Made by a program: the position numbers and the translations under genes. Shown here piece after piece: positions 22,699 through 33,700 of a stretch of 64,000 nt of DNA. The stretch is taken from contig CM077821.1 of the NCBI GenBank assembly GCA_039720395.1, positions 372,001-436,000 on the forward strand, read 5' to 3'. Each line of letters starts with the position of its first letter. Within the stretch, counting starts at the first letter, position 1. The notes beneath the pieces are model-generated. The model made no database searches, was not told the origin of the DNA, and worked only from the letters and a program-made list of their open reading frames with translations. Source of the stretch: Liquidambar formosana. Lineage: Eukaryota > Streptophyta > Magnoliopsida > Saxifragales > Altingiaceae.

Positions 22699-23873
22699 TG
22701 AAATTTCGGTTAAATAACCCTAGAATACCTAGAAGGGGGGTTGAATAGGTATTACTCAAATCCTTACCCAATTTTAATTATGAAACTCACAAAACCAAGT
22801 ATCACTATTAATCCAATCGCATAGCAAGTATGAAAGCATATAAAAAGATGCACACAGGATTTTTACGTGGAAAACCCTAGATGGGAAAAACCACGGGACC
22901 TAGTCCAGTTGAAGCAAATCCACTATGAATTAAATGAGTACAAGACACACTTACAGACCAAAAGGACTTAAGCAAAAGTCTTCACTCCCACGACCGCATA
23001 CGATCGATCTCCGTCTTCACGGCTTTGGTCGCAACCAACCTCTTCACAGTGATTCCTTCCTCCACGAACTCGCAAGCTCGATCACTGTCGCAACGGACTC
23101 ACAAACACTCAAGGATGTGAAAAATATTGTGTGGTTTGAAAGTCTCTAGAGCATGAAAAGAAAAACTAGGTTAAAAAGCTCTAGAGAAGATTTGAGAGGA
23201 TGGGCTTTTGAAAACCTAATTGGGAGAGGCTTGCTTGCCTCTCTCTATCAGAACAAAACCTATTTAAAGAGTCTAAGAGACCCCAAAAGACTGGGATTCG
23301 AAATAAGGTCAAATAGGTAATTTAATTATAATTTAAAAACTGGATTTTACGAGCAAGGATCGATCCTCCAGGAACCTAGGATCGATCCTAGAAAACAGAA
23401 GTGAAAAACACTATTTAGAGCACTTAGGATCGATCCTCCAGGAACCTAGGATCGATCCTAGAAAACAGAGGCAAAAAGTCTTTTTTAGAGCACCTAGGAT
23501 CGATCCTCCAATGCCTAGGATCGATCCTAGAAAACAGAACTTAAACCCAGTTTTTCAGGACACCCTAGGATCGATCCTCCAATGCCTAGGATCGATCCTA
23601 ACCTCTAAAACTTACAAAACTGTTTTGAAATCTTTTTCAAAAACTTTTTCGCTTTGTTCAAAACTCATAACAAGAATTAAAATGAATTGAATCGATTAAA
23701 AACCGGCTTCTAAAGACACTTACCTGTCCTAACAATGAGTGTGAGCCGCATTGCCTTGAAGTCTGCACTCGAGTCAATTGTAGAAGCTTTTTGAACTCTT
23801 GAAGCAACACATGACACTAAACAAACACCACTTTTGCCACGGAATATGCCAATCTAATAAAATGGACTTTACA
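22699..23873 (-). repeat. Copia 5' LTR (right copy)
   Basis: 1175 bp, the promoter-bearing LTR of the minus-strand element; same length as the left LTR. It includes the palindrome array at 23356-23599 and the TATA-like box at 23261-23268. It is followed by the AGATC target duplication. Confidence 0.95.
23261..23268 (-). promoter_or_regulatory. Possible TATA box of the Copia LTR
   Basis: The minus strand reads TTTAAATA within CTTTAAATAGG, the best TATA-like word in the LTR, lying downstream of the palindrome array in element orientation. Identical in the other LTR at 12349-12356. The transcription start was not determined. Confidence 0.3.
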
Positions 23874-24304
23874 AGATCAACAATAGAGATGACTTCTACT
23901 TTTACATTAGTCTCACTTAGGCCATGTTTGTCTAGTTGGAATAGAATAGATGAGAATGAAATGTGATTCCATACTTGAAGTAATGAAAATGAATTTGAAA
24001 TGGCAATCCAAACAAATTGTTTGATTCCATTCACATTTAAATTATCTCATTCAAACACGCAGTTTGGAATGAATTCGAATGTAATTCAATTCCAACGAAA
24101 TAAACGTGATCTTAAGGAGATGGATTTGTGCCTCCAATAATATGCATGTAAAGCATACTAAAATTGTTTAATTTCTAATTAAAAAACCAAACCAACCGTA
24201 ACTAAATAACTCAATTTGGCTCATGAACTAGCTTGAGGTTGATCATGAGCCAGGCTTGAACATTGGGTCAATCTTGGGCTTGGCCCGACTTGGCAAATTA
24301 ACAA

Positions 24305-24783
24305 GGATTCAAATATTGCAATCCCTTCAAAGTGATCTCTCCACCCCACTAATTTTAATTTTTTAAAATTTTAGAAAAATATATAATGTTTTTATGAAAA
24401 GTGACCATGTAGTTCACTTGAAAACATCATTTTGAACAACTTTGGAGAAGAAAGTTTTTCAAAAATCTATCATTTAAGTAAACTTTTTGGCCATTTATAG
24501 TCTCTATTTCATTTTTTGCCAAAAAGTTCACTTAAACTATTAATTTTGGAAAAACTTTTTTCTGTAAAGCTGTTCAAAATGATATTTTTTAGTGGACTAC
24601 GTAACCACTTTTCATAAAAACCTTTTACATTTTTTTAAAATTTTAAAAAATTAAAATTAGTGGGGGTGGAAAGATCATTTGGTTTAGCCTTTTGCTGTGT
24701 TTGGCTTTTTGATCAATACAATATGTTATTTATCAAAAAAAAAAAAAAAAAGATCACTTGAAGGGATTGCAATATCCAAACCC
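24305..24783. mobile_element. Mutator-type foldback MITE
   Basis: Two arms of about 190 bp form a giant hairpin (outer part ATATTGCAATCCCTTCAA / TTGAAGGGATTGCAATAT). They are flanked by the 9-bp duplication AATTAACAA (24296-24304 and 24784-24792). A 9-bp duplication plus long inverted repeats indicates a MULE derivative. A related uninterrupted site is at about 7785-7800. A poly-A-tailed fragment is nested in the right arm (24681-24750). No coding capacity. Confidence 0.8.
24681..24750 (+). mobile_element. Nested retroposon tail (5'-truncated LINE 3' end)
   Basis: A 70-bp insert ending TGATCAATACAATATGTTATT-TATC followed by about 17 A interrupts the foldback arm. It is bounded by near-repeats AAGATCATT (24671) and AAGATCACT (24750). 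Its end resembles the LINE-type tail at about 62570-62610. Confidence 0.45.
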
Positions 24784-25495
24784 AATTAACAATTGCACTG
24801 TAACTGATCGATATTGTTCAAATGTATCCATTTTTGCCATCTTCCTGGTTATTTCAATTAATGTATCCATTCAAGCCAATTTTCTTGAGCTCTTGGTATT
24901 GTTCAAATTAATGCATTGCAACGGCCTATTTGATCCCTTTTTTTTTTTCTTCTTTTATATACAAAAGATTAATTTTAACACCGCAATTAGACTGAGATTG
25001 GCAGTTCGGCTGTGCATCATACATTCATCTGCTGATGATTTTGGCTTTCCTACTTCCCAAACTTAATTGTCATGCTAGATATCAAATTTGCATTAGTGAA
25101 ATTAATATCACTATTTCCATTTTTAGTAGTGCCATGCTCCGATTGGGTTTGTCGATCATGTGACCTTATGTGATCGAGGATTGAAGCTATATTGTTCAAA
25201 TTATTTTCCCAAATCCTCTTTACCCAAATGGAGTGGCAATTGGGCTAATCAATTAAAAAATTTATCAAAAAATAATTATTCATAATGAACTGATGAGGCA
25301 ATTGCCACATCACTTGGGCAACAAGATTTGGGTAAAAAAAAATTGGGCCGAGCTATACCAAAATCTAAATCAAATTGAACTACCATATGGGTCAACCCAA
25401 AATTTTTATGGGACCTATATTGACATCCCAAGACTTGCTTTTTATTCTCCCACAAATTTTAGTCAAGCTCATAGTTTCACACATTCAAAAGCTAC

Positions 25496-27027
25496 TTACT
25501 TTATTAATCTTTTTAGGTTTGACAAATCAGGTGATTTCTCAATTTTGCATGCAGCAATGTCCAACACTTCCAAGGATTCCAGTTCCTCAAATCCATGGAT
25601 TGCATTTAAATTCTCCCAACCACGGATTATTAATTTCTTTAGTTTTCTCAAGTTTGACAGATCCAGTGTCCCTTCCAGTGATGTGCAGTATGACATGTCC
25701 AGTAACTCCAAGGATTTCAAAAAGCTTAGGTCCTTAACCTCAGCTAAATTCTTGCAATACAAAAGGGTTGGTGCTTCTAGCATTTTTCAAGTTTGATATG
25801 AACAAGTACCTTACACTATGTTTGGATAAGGAATTTTTAGGTGAAATTTGCTTTTGAGATGGAATTTGTAAAATTGTTATTAGGATTTTGTCCATCTCAT
25901 CCTTATAAAAATCTTACAACTTCCATCTCAAAAGATTCTAGCTTTTCAAGCCCGTCAAGCATAGCTAGCTTTCCACAACCTGTTATCGCTAAACTAGTCA
26001 ACGATTTAAATTTCCCAAGGCCTTCAATGCGCATTAGCTCAAAGTACCAATCACATGTAAACTTGAAGGAAGCCCCTGAATATATTGAAGGTTCTCGGAA
26101 CTTAAAATGAGTTTCTTGAGCCGAGGAAGGTCGCCAATCTCTGCTGGCAAGGTGCTAATGCTGTTGGTATGGTCCAATTTCAAAATCTCCAATTCGGATA
26201 ATTTCTCAATATCTCCAGGAATTTCCACCAGATTATAACAATTGAAAAATTCCAACTCCTTTAAACTCTTCAGTTCAGAGACTTGGGAATGTCTTCATTG
26301 ATTGGCATGTGACACGTAGACTCTTTAAACTAGAGGGAAGCTCTGGCGGCGATTGAAGCCCTCCGAAGCTTAGATCAAGGGTTTGGAGTCTAGTAAGCTC
26401 ACAAAAGTTCCTTGGTAGGCTAGAAATGTTGGTCCAATATAAGTTCAAGATTCTCAGAGAGGATGGTCTCTTAAGATCAGGAAATTTACCTCCCAATTCA
26501 AGACAACTTGAGGCATCTATCTCTTCAAGCCTCTCTAAATTTCCAATAGCATCAGGCAACTCTGTTATGGAAGACGCTGAAATGTCAAGCACTCTCAAAC
26601 TTGTTACATTCCCCATGGATGAGTCAATTTTAACGAATCCTCGACAATATTTAAGAATCAACATCTCCAAAGCTGCAAATGTGGAAAAGTCGGGAATTTC
26701 GATCGAGCCAGAACATCTTGTGAGATTTAGAACTTTCAAATTTTTCACCATTTGTTAAACAAAGAAAAATCAATTTCCAACAAGTATATGATGTAACAAT
26801 ATGAACAAAAGTATTCGTGAGATATTCTACGAGACCTTAATTTGATTCCATGATACCCTCTTGTCTCTGAAGCTGCTCCCTGATAGATTAAGAATGACTA
26901 CATTCTCTAGATTAAAATTGGTTGCCCCATAACGCCACAAGAGGCCATGCCAATTTGTAAGTTGTTTAAGAGATACTGCAACCATTTTTTTATTATTAGG
27001 GGAATTATGTTTTAAATGGCTAAACAT
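25496..27027 (-). pseudogene. TNL LRR remnant (exons 3 and 4)
   Basis: Minus-strand fragments match the LRR part of the complete TNL. Exon 3 end: WHGLLWRYGATNFNLENVVILNLSG...WNQIK, donor GT at 26835-26834. Exon 4 start: VKNLKVLNLTRC...PDFSTFAALEMLIL. Defects: the exon-4 acceptor reads AACAA|ATGG where the intact gene has TACAG|ATGG. An apparent 2-bp deletion near 26275 shifts the frame. About 117 bp of foreign sequence is inserted at 25814-25930, with loss of several middle repeats. Exon 4 is truncated after the SPDLSNLK repeat at 25496. TIR and NB-ARC are absent. It cannot encode a receptor. Confidence 0.9.
25814..25930. mobile_element. Small insertion in the LRR remnant
   Basis: Relative to the intact gene (CAAGTACCTTAAAGATTC near 31378-31395), about 117 bp starting CACTATGTTTGGATAAGG interrupts the LRR. 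The 'tgtttggataa' edge is typical of plant MITEs, but clear inverted repeats or a target duplication were not identified. Confidence 0.4.
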
Positions 27028-27333
27028 GAGAAGGTTTCTCGTAATTTACCATAACAATAAAATAAAATTGCATGATAGATAGAAAATAATCCTTAATATC
27101 TTCTTCCAAAGATGAAAGATGAAAGATGAAAACAAATCATTCTTATGTCCTTTTCACACATGATACTAGACTATCATGCTAAACAAAATACTCCGAAACC
27201 CTTAATATTTTCTCGGAAGGAGAAAAGGTGAAGATAATATTTGTACTAACATTCATAGTTTCATACGGTCTTCTTGTTCGAACTCCCTAAATATTGTACG
27301 GAGTATATTTATTTGAAGGTTTTCTATTGGCAG

Positions 27334-27599
27334 GAAACCCAAAAGGATGAAGCATTCAAGGTTGAAGCCCTCCGTATTGAGTCTGCTCTCTTTATGGAGT
27401 CTTAGTCTTATTTTCCTTTTCCAAAGAAAAAATTTGGGCTGCTAAAAAATCTGAGGTATCTCCAAGTGGATGAAGGAATATTTTCTGGAGATAAAACAGA
27501 TGTTGGAGATTTAAAGCATTTTTTTCCAAAATTAAGATCGTTTAAATGGCACGGCTTCTTGTGGCGTCATGGGGTAACCAATTTTAATCTAGATAATGA
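27334..27599 (+). pseudogene. Inverted TNL exon-3 fragment
   Basis: The plus strand carries an exon-3 start, acceptor TTGGCAG|GAAACCCAAAAGGATGAAG (ETQKDEAFKVEA), an in-frame TAG near 27390, then LGLLKNLRYLQVDEG, DVGDLKHFFPKLRSFKWHG and FLWRHGVTNFNLD. It diverges from the minus-strand remnant at 25496-27027, and the two share the WHGxLWRxGxTNFNL segment. So these are two paralogous pieces head to head, not one exon split by a simple inversion. The fragment ends just before a mini-Helitron (27620). Confidence 0.85.
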
Positions 27600-27619
27600 T
27601 TTGTTTTATATTATAATTA

Positions 27620-27848
27620 CTAGAGGTGATGTGGCACAATGTGTGTGTGCACACACACCACCCTAGATATCTTACTATAATGTAGGAGACAATCGTGGAT
27701 GGTGGATACTTTAGTACTTTCCAAGTTCGAATTTCCATGTTATTACCATTGTAACCTTTTTACTATTTAAGTTATGATGTAATGATTGGGGAATATTTTT
27801 GAATAAAATTGTGCACTTCTCTTCTCTTTATATATATAATAGCATAGA
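27620..27848 (-). mobile_element. Short Helitron-like element
   Basis: On the minus strand it starts TCTATGCTATTATATATATA after an A and ends CTCTAG before a T. A strong palindrome GTGTGTGTGCACACACAC lies about 20 bases inside the 3' end. The 229-bp length and A|T junction fit a minimal Helitron. The hairpin is farther from CTAG than usual, so confidence is moderate. Confidence 0.45.
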
Positions 27849-29410
27849 TAATTATGAGTAATTATTTACATTTTAGTGCAAGATTAGAAGTATATAAGGT
27901 GTTTTTGAAAGCTAGTAAAAGAGCAAAAGTGGAAAAATGGGATGAGAAGGGAAGAGAGGTGTGCATTTCGGCGAAGAGTAGAGGGCACACTTTTAAGTAC
28001 TTATAACGTTTTTATTTTCTTTGCATGTCCTGTTGTTGGCTTTATAATGTGTGGGTGATTGTCATGGGATTGGTGGCAGGTGCTTTAATGTATTGCTATT
28101 TTTCCTTTGATGGCAATACTGAGCTTGTTACAGGGGACAGCAGGCAGAGGCTTTAACTACTTGCCTTTTTTACTGTTACATGAGCTTGTTACTGGTTATT
28201 TTCAGTTTTCAGATTTAGGTGTATGAGATGGTGAGGCCATGGGGGGTTGTTTAAAATTGGCCTAGAAGAAAACAAAGAACAACCTACCAACACACCAATC
28301 AACCCAAGATCCTAAAGAGACCCAAGAGAGTACACAGTCCTTCTGAAAGAGCCCCAAAGCCTGATCAGTTCACGTCAACACAAGGCTACTCACCTCTGAC
28401 TACATCGACTAGCCCAAAATTTCCCTTCTTCAACTTCAGCTCCAACATTTACTTCCAAGTGGATGTCAAAGTCTCACAATTTTTGCAAACTCGAGAGCTC
28501 AGAGAAACCTCCAAGTCCTTACTTCGCTTCCGATTTTTATTACCACTGTTTAGCAGCACACGATCCCATAATAATAACCTTGGCCTTTTGATTACGCCTA
28601 AGATGTATGCCCACTTCAATAAGTCCTCCAAAATAGCTGCTGCACCCAAAAAATGACTTTAAAAGGTGCTCTTTTTTTTTTTCAAGAAGAAAAAAAACAT
28701 TCCCCAAAAAAGTTGGGAGATGTACCATATGATTAGTGAATACAGCAGAAAATATCAAAGCTTAATACGTTGATGGCCAGTGCTGACAGTCCTGTAAATT
28801 ACCAATCACTGTCTTCTCTTTCTGATCTCCTCATTAGGATAGTGCAATAGCAAGGTCAATATCTTGATACTCACAATCTGACCAAAAGCATCCTATATTC
28901 AAGTCCCCAACAAGATAAGGTAAACACAGGAAAAACTTAAAAGAAGAAAGCTAGTAAAAATTATATGTTTATATATAAACTTTAAAGAATAAAAAGTAAG
29001 GTTCCTGCCGAATTTCAAATTCGTTACTCACAGCAGAATGTGTTGCATCACGACCAACTAATACATCGAATAAACTAGTGAACAATAAACATCTTTCAAT
29101 ACTAACCTAACTTCATATTTTAAGTTCAACCTGATTATCCCATGGCTGATGGACAATAAACATCTTTCAGAACACATTATTTCGGATGAGCAGAGTGCAA
29201 ATCACAGTTAAGAACATCCAGAAATTTATTTTTGTGGTCACTAAAACCTACAAAACAGTTCTATCAGAGAATAAATCACAGCTTCTCACCAATTGAACTC
29301 AATATATACAGTCGAGATCCATTTTTTCCTTTCCAATGAAGTAATGGATTTATTAACCAAAAAAAAAGAGCCGAACCTCCTGTACACCAGAAGTATACAG
29401 CCCAAAACAT
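27849..29410. other. Intergenic DNA, no recognised gene
   Basis: Several 60-70-codon ORFs exist on both strands (for example around 28450-28760), but none shows domain-like sequence, start context or splice signals I could support. Confidence 0.4.
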
Positions 29411-29580
29411 CTACAAAGCAAGGCTATCCAAAAATTCTTGAAGGGGTTGCCAGTTACTTAATTTATCCAGGTTTTCCCACGCAAAAAGGAGATCTATTAT
29501 AATATTTTTCAGAGTCCGCACTGAAGTTTCTGCATCTTCAAAAGTCCTTTTGTTGCGTTCTTTCCAAAGGGTAATCTAGA
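29411..29580 (-). pseudogene. LINE C-terminal fragment
   Basis: The minus strand reads ITLWKERNKRTFEDAETSV, then LKNIIIDLLFAWENL and LQEFLDSLAL followed by TAG (29411-29413). This is the characteristic C-terminal tail of plant LINE polyproteins after the zf-RVT domain (WxxRNxRxFED...FLD). Upstream domains are missing. An A-rich/T-rich tail lies to the left (about 29360). Confidence 0.65.
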
Positions 29581-30736
29581 TCCATTATGCCACTAGGTAG
29601 GATCCATCTCCTATAATTTATTATTATTATTTTTTCAAACTCATAAGAACATCAAACCATTACAGCTTTTCAAATTTCAGCCAGGAGTACTTACTACTGC
29701 ATTGTGCAAATTTCTAGGAGAAGCAGAGAAGATATCGTTGTGCATGCTCACATGGTCCTTGGACAAATTTATGACATGATCCCAAGTTTCCCAGTTTGAC
29801 ACTGAGGAAGAACCCCAGTATCCACTGTACCTGAAGCCCAAAGTCCTTAAAATTTGACATCTCATTTTACCCAATTATCCCAACCAGGCTATTATATACC
29901 CAATATACTACCAAATGTTAGAGTTAGTCTCAATAGATGGCGAAATCTTTCACTCCACTTCTAAATTTAGTTTCCTTATGATCTTTTAGCAAATAGATTA
30001 AACTTAAATAATATTACACTCTGGTTCCCGATAAAAAGTAGTGGAAGAAAAGAAAAGAAATTGATTTTTTAACTCTTAACTTGTTGATTATTTAAGACCC
30101 AACAAAACAAAAAACTTCTTCCGTGTGTTAATTTTTAAGTCCTATGTCAGACAAGAATGCTCACATACAGTGCAAGTAATCTTATCAAAAAAAAAAAAAC
30201 ATAGTGTGGAAGTATCCTACAACTAGTGGAAAAAATAGCTTAAAAAATTATCTGGAATAATAGTAAGGAGGTAGATTAGTCATTTGAACATAGATATATT
30301 CAGGATTAGTGGTTCAATACCTCAATCTAAGAGATACAGAAAGGTATTCTCTAAGGATTGGACAAATCTCAATTTTGAGGGAGTCTAGGCTGGAAATCTG
30401 GGTGGACTTAAGAAATGAAGATAGTTTGTTTACGGTTGGTCTTTCAATGCGTGTAGGAAAGCATACAATGTACAAAAGCAGAAGCTATGGCATTGAGGAA
30501 AAGGGTTTTGATGGCAATCAACAAAGACGCTGAGAAATTTAATGAAAGCAAGTGACTACGAGAAAGTAGTATTCTAAAATTTAGAGTATAAAGAGACTTA
30601 CCATGTCCCGGTCATTACGGGGATTCTCTGGAAGGAAAGTATTTGTTTTATTTTCTGACTTGATGATAATGATGTATCAAGATGATCCAACTTCTGGCTT
30701 TTTTATTACTACCTACAAGTTTGATTCTTGCTCTAA
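29581..30736. other. 3' flank of the complete TNL
   Basis: No gene. The stretch about 30310-30540 is shared with 58220-58415 (3' of the TNL pseudogene) and partly with 43860-44000, so it is a conserved 3'-flank or 3'-UTR segment of this TNL family rather than random intergenic DNA. Confidence 0.5.
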
Positions 30737-33700
30737 TCAATCATATCCATCATACTGCAAATCGGAATCTATTCCAGAATCTGAATAGCAGATAAAGAAA
30801 GAAAAGATAATTAGCAAGCAGTCAAGGAAAATCCCTCTTGCAAAGAGAAAATAGTAATGCAACAGAAAATTGAGATATACCGGAGTAACCTGATCCATCT
30901 GATCCCCAATCAGACGTATCTTCTTCTCCATTCTCAGAAGCCTCGGATGGAAACCACAAATATGAATCCTTAACTATTGTCGTGTTTGGCAAATCCGGTG
31001 GATTTTCAATCAACTTGCTGCTTCCAGAAATGTCTAACCTTCTCAATTTTTTTAGGTTTGAAAAATCAGGAGATTTCTCGATTTCGCAATAAGAAATGTC
31101 CAACACTTCTAAGGATTCTAGTTCCTCAAATCCGCCGATCATATTTAAATTCTTCCAACCACGAAGTAATAATTGCTTTAATTCTTTCAGGTTTGACAGA
31201 TCCAGTGTACCTTCCAGTGATGTGCAGAATGACATGTTCAGTACCTCCAAGGATTTCAGAAAGCTTAGGCCCTCAACTTTAGCTAACTTCCGGCAATTAG
31301 AAAGGTCTAGGTTTTTTAGCATTCCCAAATTTGATAGATCTGATAATCTGTATAGGGATTTACACCCTTTTGTGGTCAAGTACCTTAAAGATTCATAATT
31401 TTCAAGCCCGTCAACCTCAACTAGCTTTTTGCATTTAATTATGGTCAATGTCGTCAACGATTCAATTTTCCCAAGGCATTTAATGTGCATCAGCTTAGAC
31501 CACCTTCTGACAAGTAAGGTTGATAAATTTTTCAAATTTGATAGATCCGGTAATCTATCCATTGATCTACTGTTGGAAATAGATAGGTCGATTAAACTTG
31601 AAGGAAGCCCCTGAATAGATTGAAGCTTGAGGGACCGTATAGAGAGTGTCTGGAGCCAAGGAAGGTCACCAATCTCTGCTGGTAGGGTGCTAATGCTGTT
31701 GTCGATCAATCTCAAGATCTCCAATTCGGATAATTTCCCAATATCTGTAGGAATTTCCACCAGATCAAAACAGCCCAAAAATACCAATTCCTTCAAACTC
31801 TTCAGTTTAGAGAGACTTGGGAATGCCTTCATTGATGTGCATGTGACAAATAGACTCGTTAAACTAGAGGGAAGCTCTAGCAGCGATTGAAGTTCTCCCC
31901 GTCTTAAATCAAGGGTTTCGAGTCTAGTAAGCTCACAAATGCTCTTTGGTAGCTTATAAATCTCAGTACCACTTAAATTCAAGATTCTCAGAGAGGATAG
32001 TCTCCTAATATCAGGAAATTCACCTTTCAATTTTCCACAATCTGAGGCGTTTATCTCTTCAAGCTTTTCTAAATTTCCAATAGCATCGGGTAACTCTGTT
32101 ATGGATTCACATTCTGAAATGTTAAGCACTCTTAAACTTGTTAGATTCCCAATCGATGGGTTAAGTCTAACCAATTTATCACATCCAAAGGCATACATCT
32201 CTTCAAGCTTTTCTAAATTTCCAATAGCATCAGGTAACTCTGTTATGGAGCAATTTGAAATGTCAAGCACTCTCAAACTTGTAAGATTCCCGATCGATGG
32301 GTCAATTTTAACCAAATACCAACACTCTTGAAGAATCAACATCTCCAAAGCTGCAAATGTGGAAAAGTCGGGAGCTTGATCGAAGCCTTCACATCCTGTG
32401 AGATTTAGAACTTTCAAATTTTTTGCCATCTGTAAAACAAAGAAAAAAAAAATCAATTTCCAAGAAGTACACAGAGATGGGGATGTAACAATATAAACAA
32501 AAGTAGAGATATTCTATGAGACCTTGATTTGATTCCACCAATCACTGTTGTCTCTGAAGCTGCTCCAAGATAGATCAAGAATGATTAACTTCTCTAGATG
32601 AAAATTGGTTACCTTATAACGCGTCAACAACCCGTGCCATTTAAGCCATCTTAATTTTGGAAAATAATGCTTAAAATCTCCAACATTTGCATCTCCAGCA
32701 CTTGCTCGCTTATAAAAAATGTATCTAGCATATCCTCCGTATTCCACTTCGAGATACCTTAGCCTTTTTAGTTGCCCAAATTCTTTAGGAAAAGGGGGAT
32801 CAAACTCCACAGAGTCGACTTTAACCTTGAACGCTTCAACCTTGACGGCTTCATGCTCTTGTGTTTCCTACCAATTGAAAACCACAAAATAAATATAGAA
32901 TATTACGGACTCCAAACAAAAACACATATGAATGATTTGTTTTAACCTTTTCTCTTTCGAAGAAAACATTAAGGATTATTATTTTTGCTACCTGTGACTG
33001 CACACATGATGCATGCTTATGTGCAACATCTTAGTTATTTTTTAGAGAGAAGTGTGGGATAGTGTATTAGTGTTGATATCAATGGATTTGAATTCAAACA
33101 AATATGATATTACTATTTTACCCCTTTTAATTTTGCAGTTACAAAATAATGATGGTTATATTTTCAGGTTTTAATTTAAAAAATTCTTAGATAGTGAAGG
33201 GCGCGGCTTTTATTTATATATTTATTTTTATTTTTCCAAACGATAGGAGAACACATACTTACATATGCACTCATGCTTAGTTAAAACCAAAACCTCCGCA
33301 ACCCTATATCCCTATTGGGATAAGACATACCATTAAACCCAAAAACCATTGATCAAAAAGTAAGAAATCAAAACCACTCAACCCTTTAATAATAATATAG
33401 AATATAGAATATAGATAAATATAAGGGGAAATATCCTAAAACTCTCTCAAAAATAAATTCATATCCAAAAACTCCATTAAATATTTTTCCTATCCATCTA
33501 ATCCAAATAAAAAAGAATCATATCTATTAACTCCAACCAATTAATTTTTTGTTTACTATTGTTAAAAGAAAAGAGTGATCCGACTAAAATACCCTTCTTT
33601 GACATTAATATGTTTAATAAAAAAATTACATATTTAACTGAATTTCTACTTTTATCCTTTTTCATGTAATTAGAAAAAAATTAACTATCATTAATTAATT

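Larger units (their letters stand above)
11787..23873 (-). mobile_element. Full-length Sirevirus-type Ty1/Copia retrotransposon
   Basis: The 12,087-bp element lies between AGATC duplications (11782-11786 and 23874-23878). It has two 1175-bp LTRs that begin TG and end CA. Next to the right LTR is an initiator-Met PBS (22678-22696); next to the left LTR is a purine tract (12962-12975). So the element reads right to left: LTR, PBS, gag, protease, integrase, RT, RNase H, long 3' internal region with an extra ORF, PPT, LTR. Copia order (integrase before RT), large size, gag with several zinc knuckles plus a coiled coil, and repeated AGGGGGAGA boxes point to the Sirevirus lineage. The LTRs differ at about six sites by eye (about 0.5%), five of them transitions, so insertion is recent. 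Coding capacity is broken by in-frame UAG codons. Confidence 0.95.

Noticed and set aside
25411..25450. Foldback MITE end resembling 40022
   Set aside because: Only one arm (TATTGACATCCCAAGACTTG) was found, with no partner arm or duplication, so it is not listed as an element.
26827..27599. A single exon 3 split by a simple inversion
   Set aside because: Both fragments contain the WHGxLWRxGxTNFNL segment, so two separate copies are involved.
30977..31890. Plus-strand ORFs (about 60-100 codons) across the LRR region
   Set aside because: They are antisense shadows of the LRR exon; the repeated leucine codons leave the opposite frames open. The same holds for plus-strand ORFs at 25293-26758 and 59246-60304.
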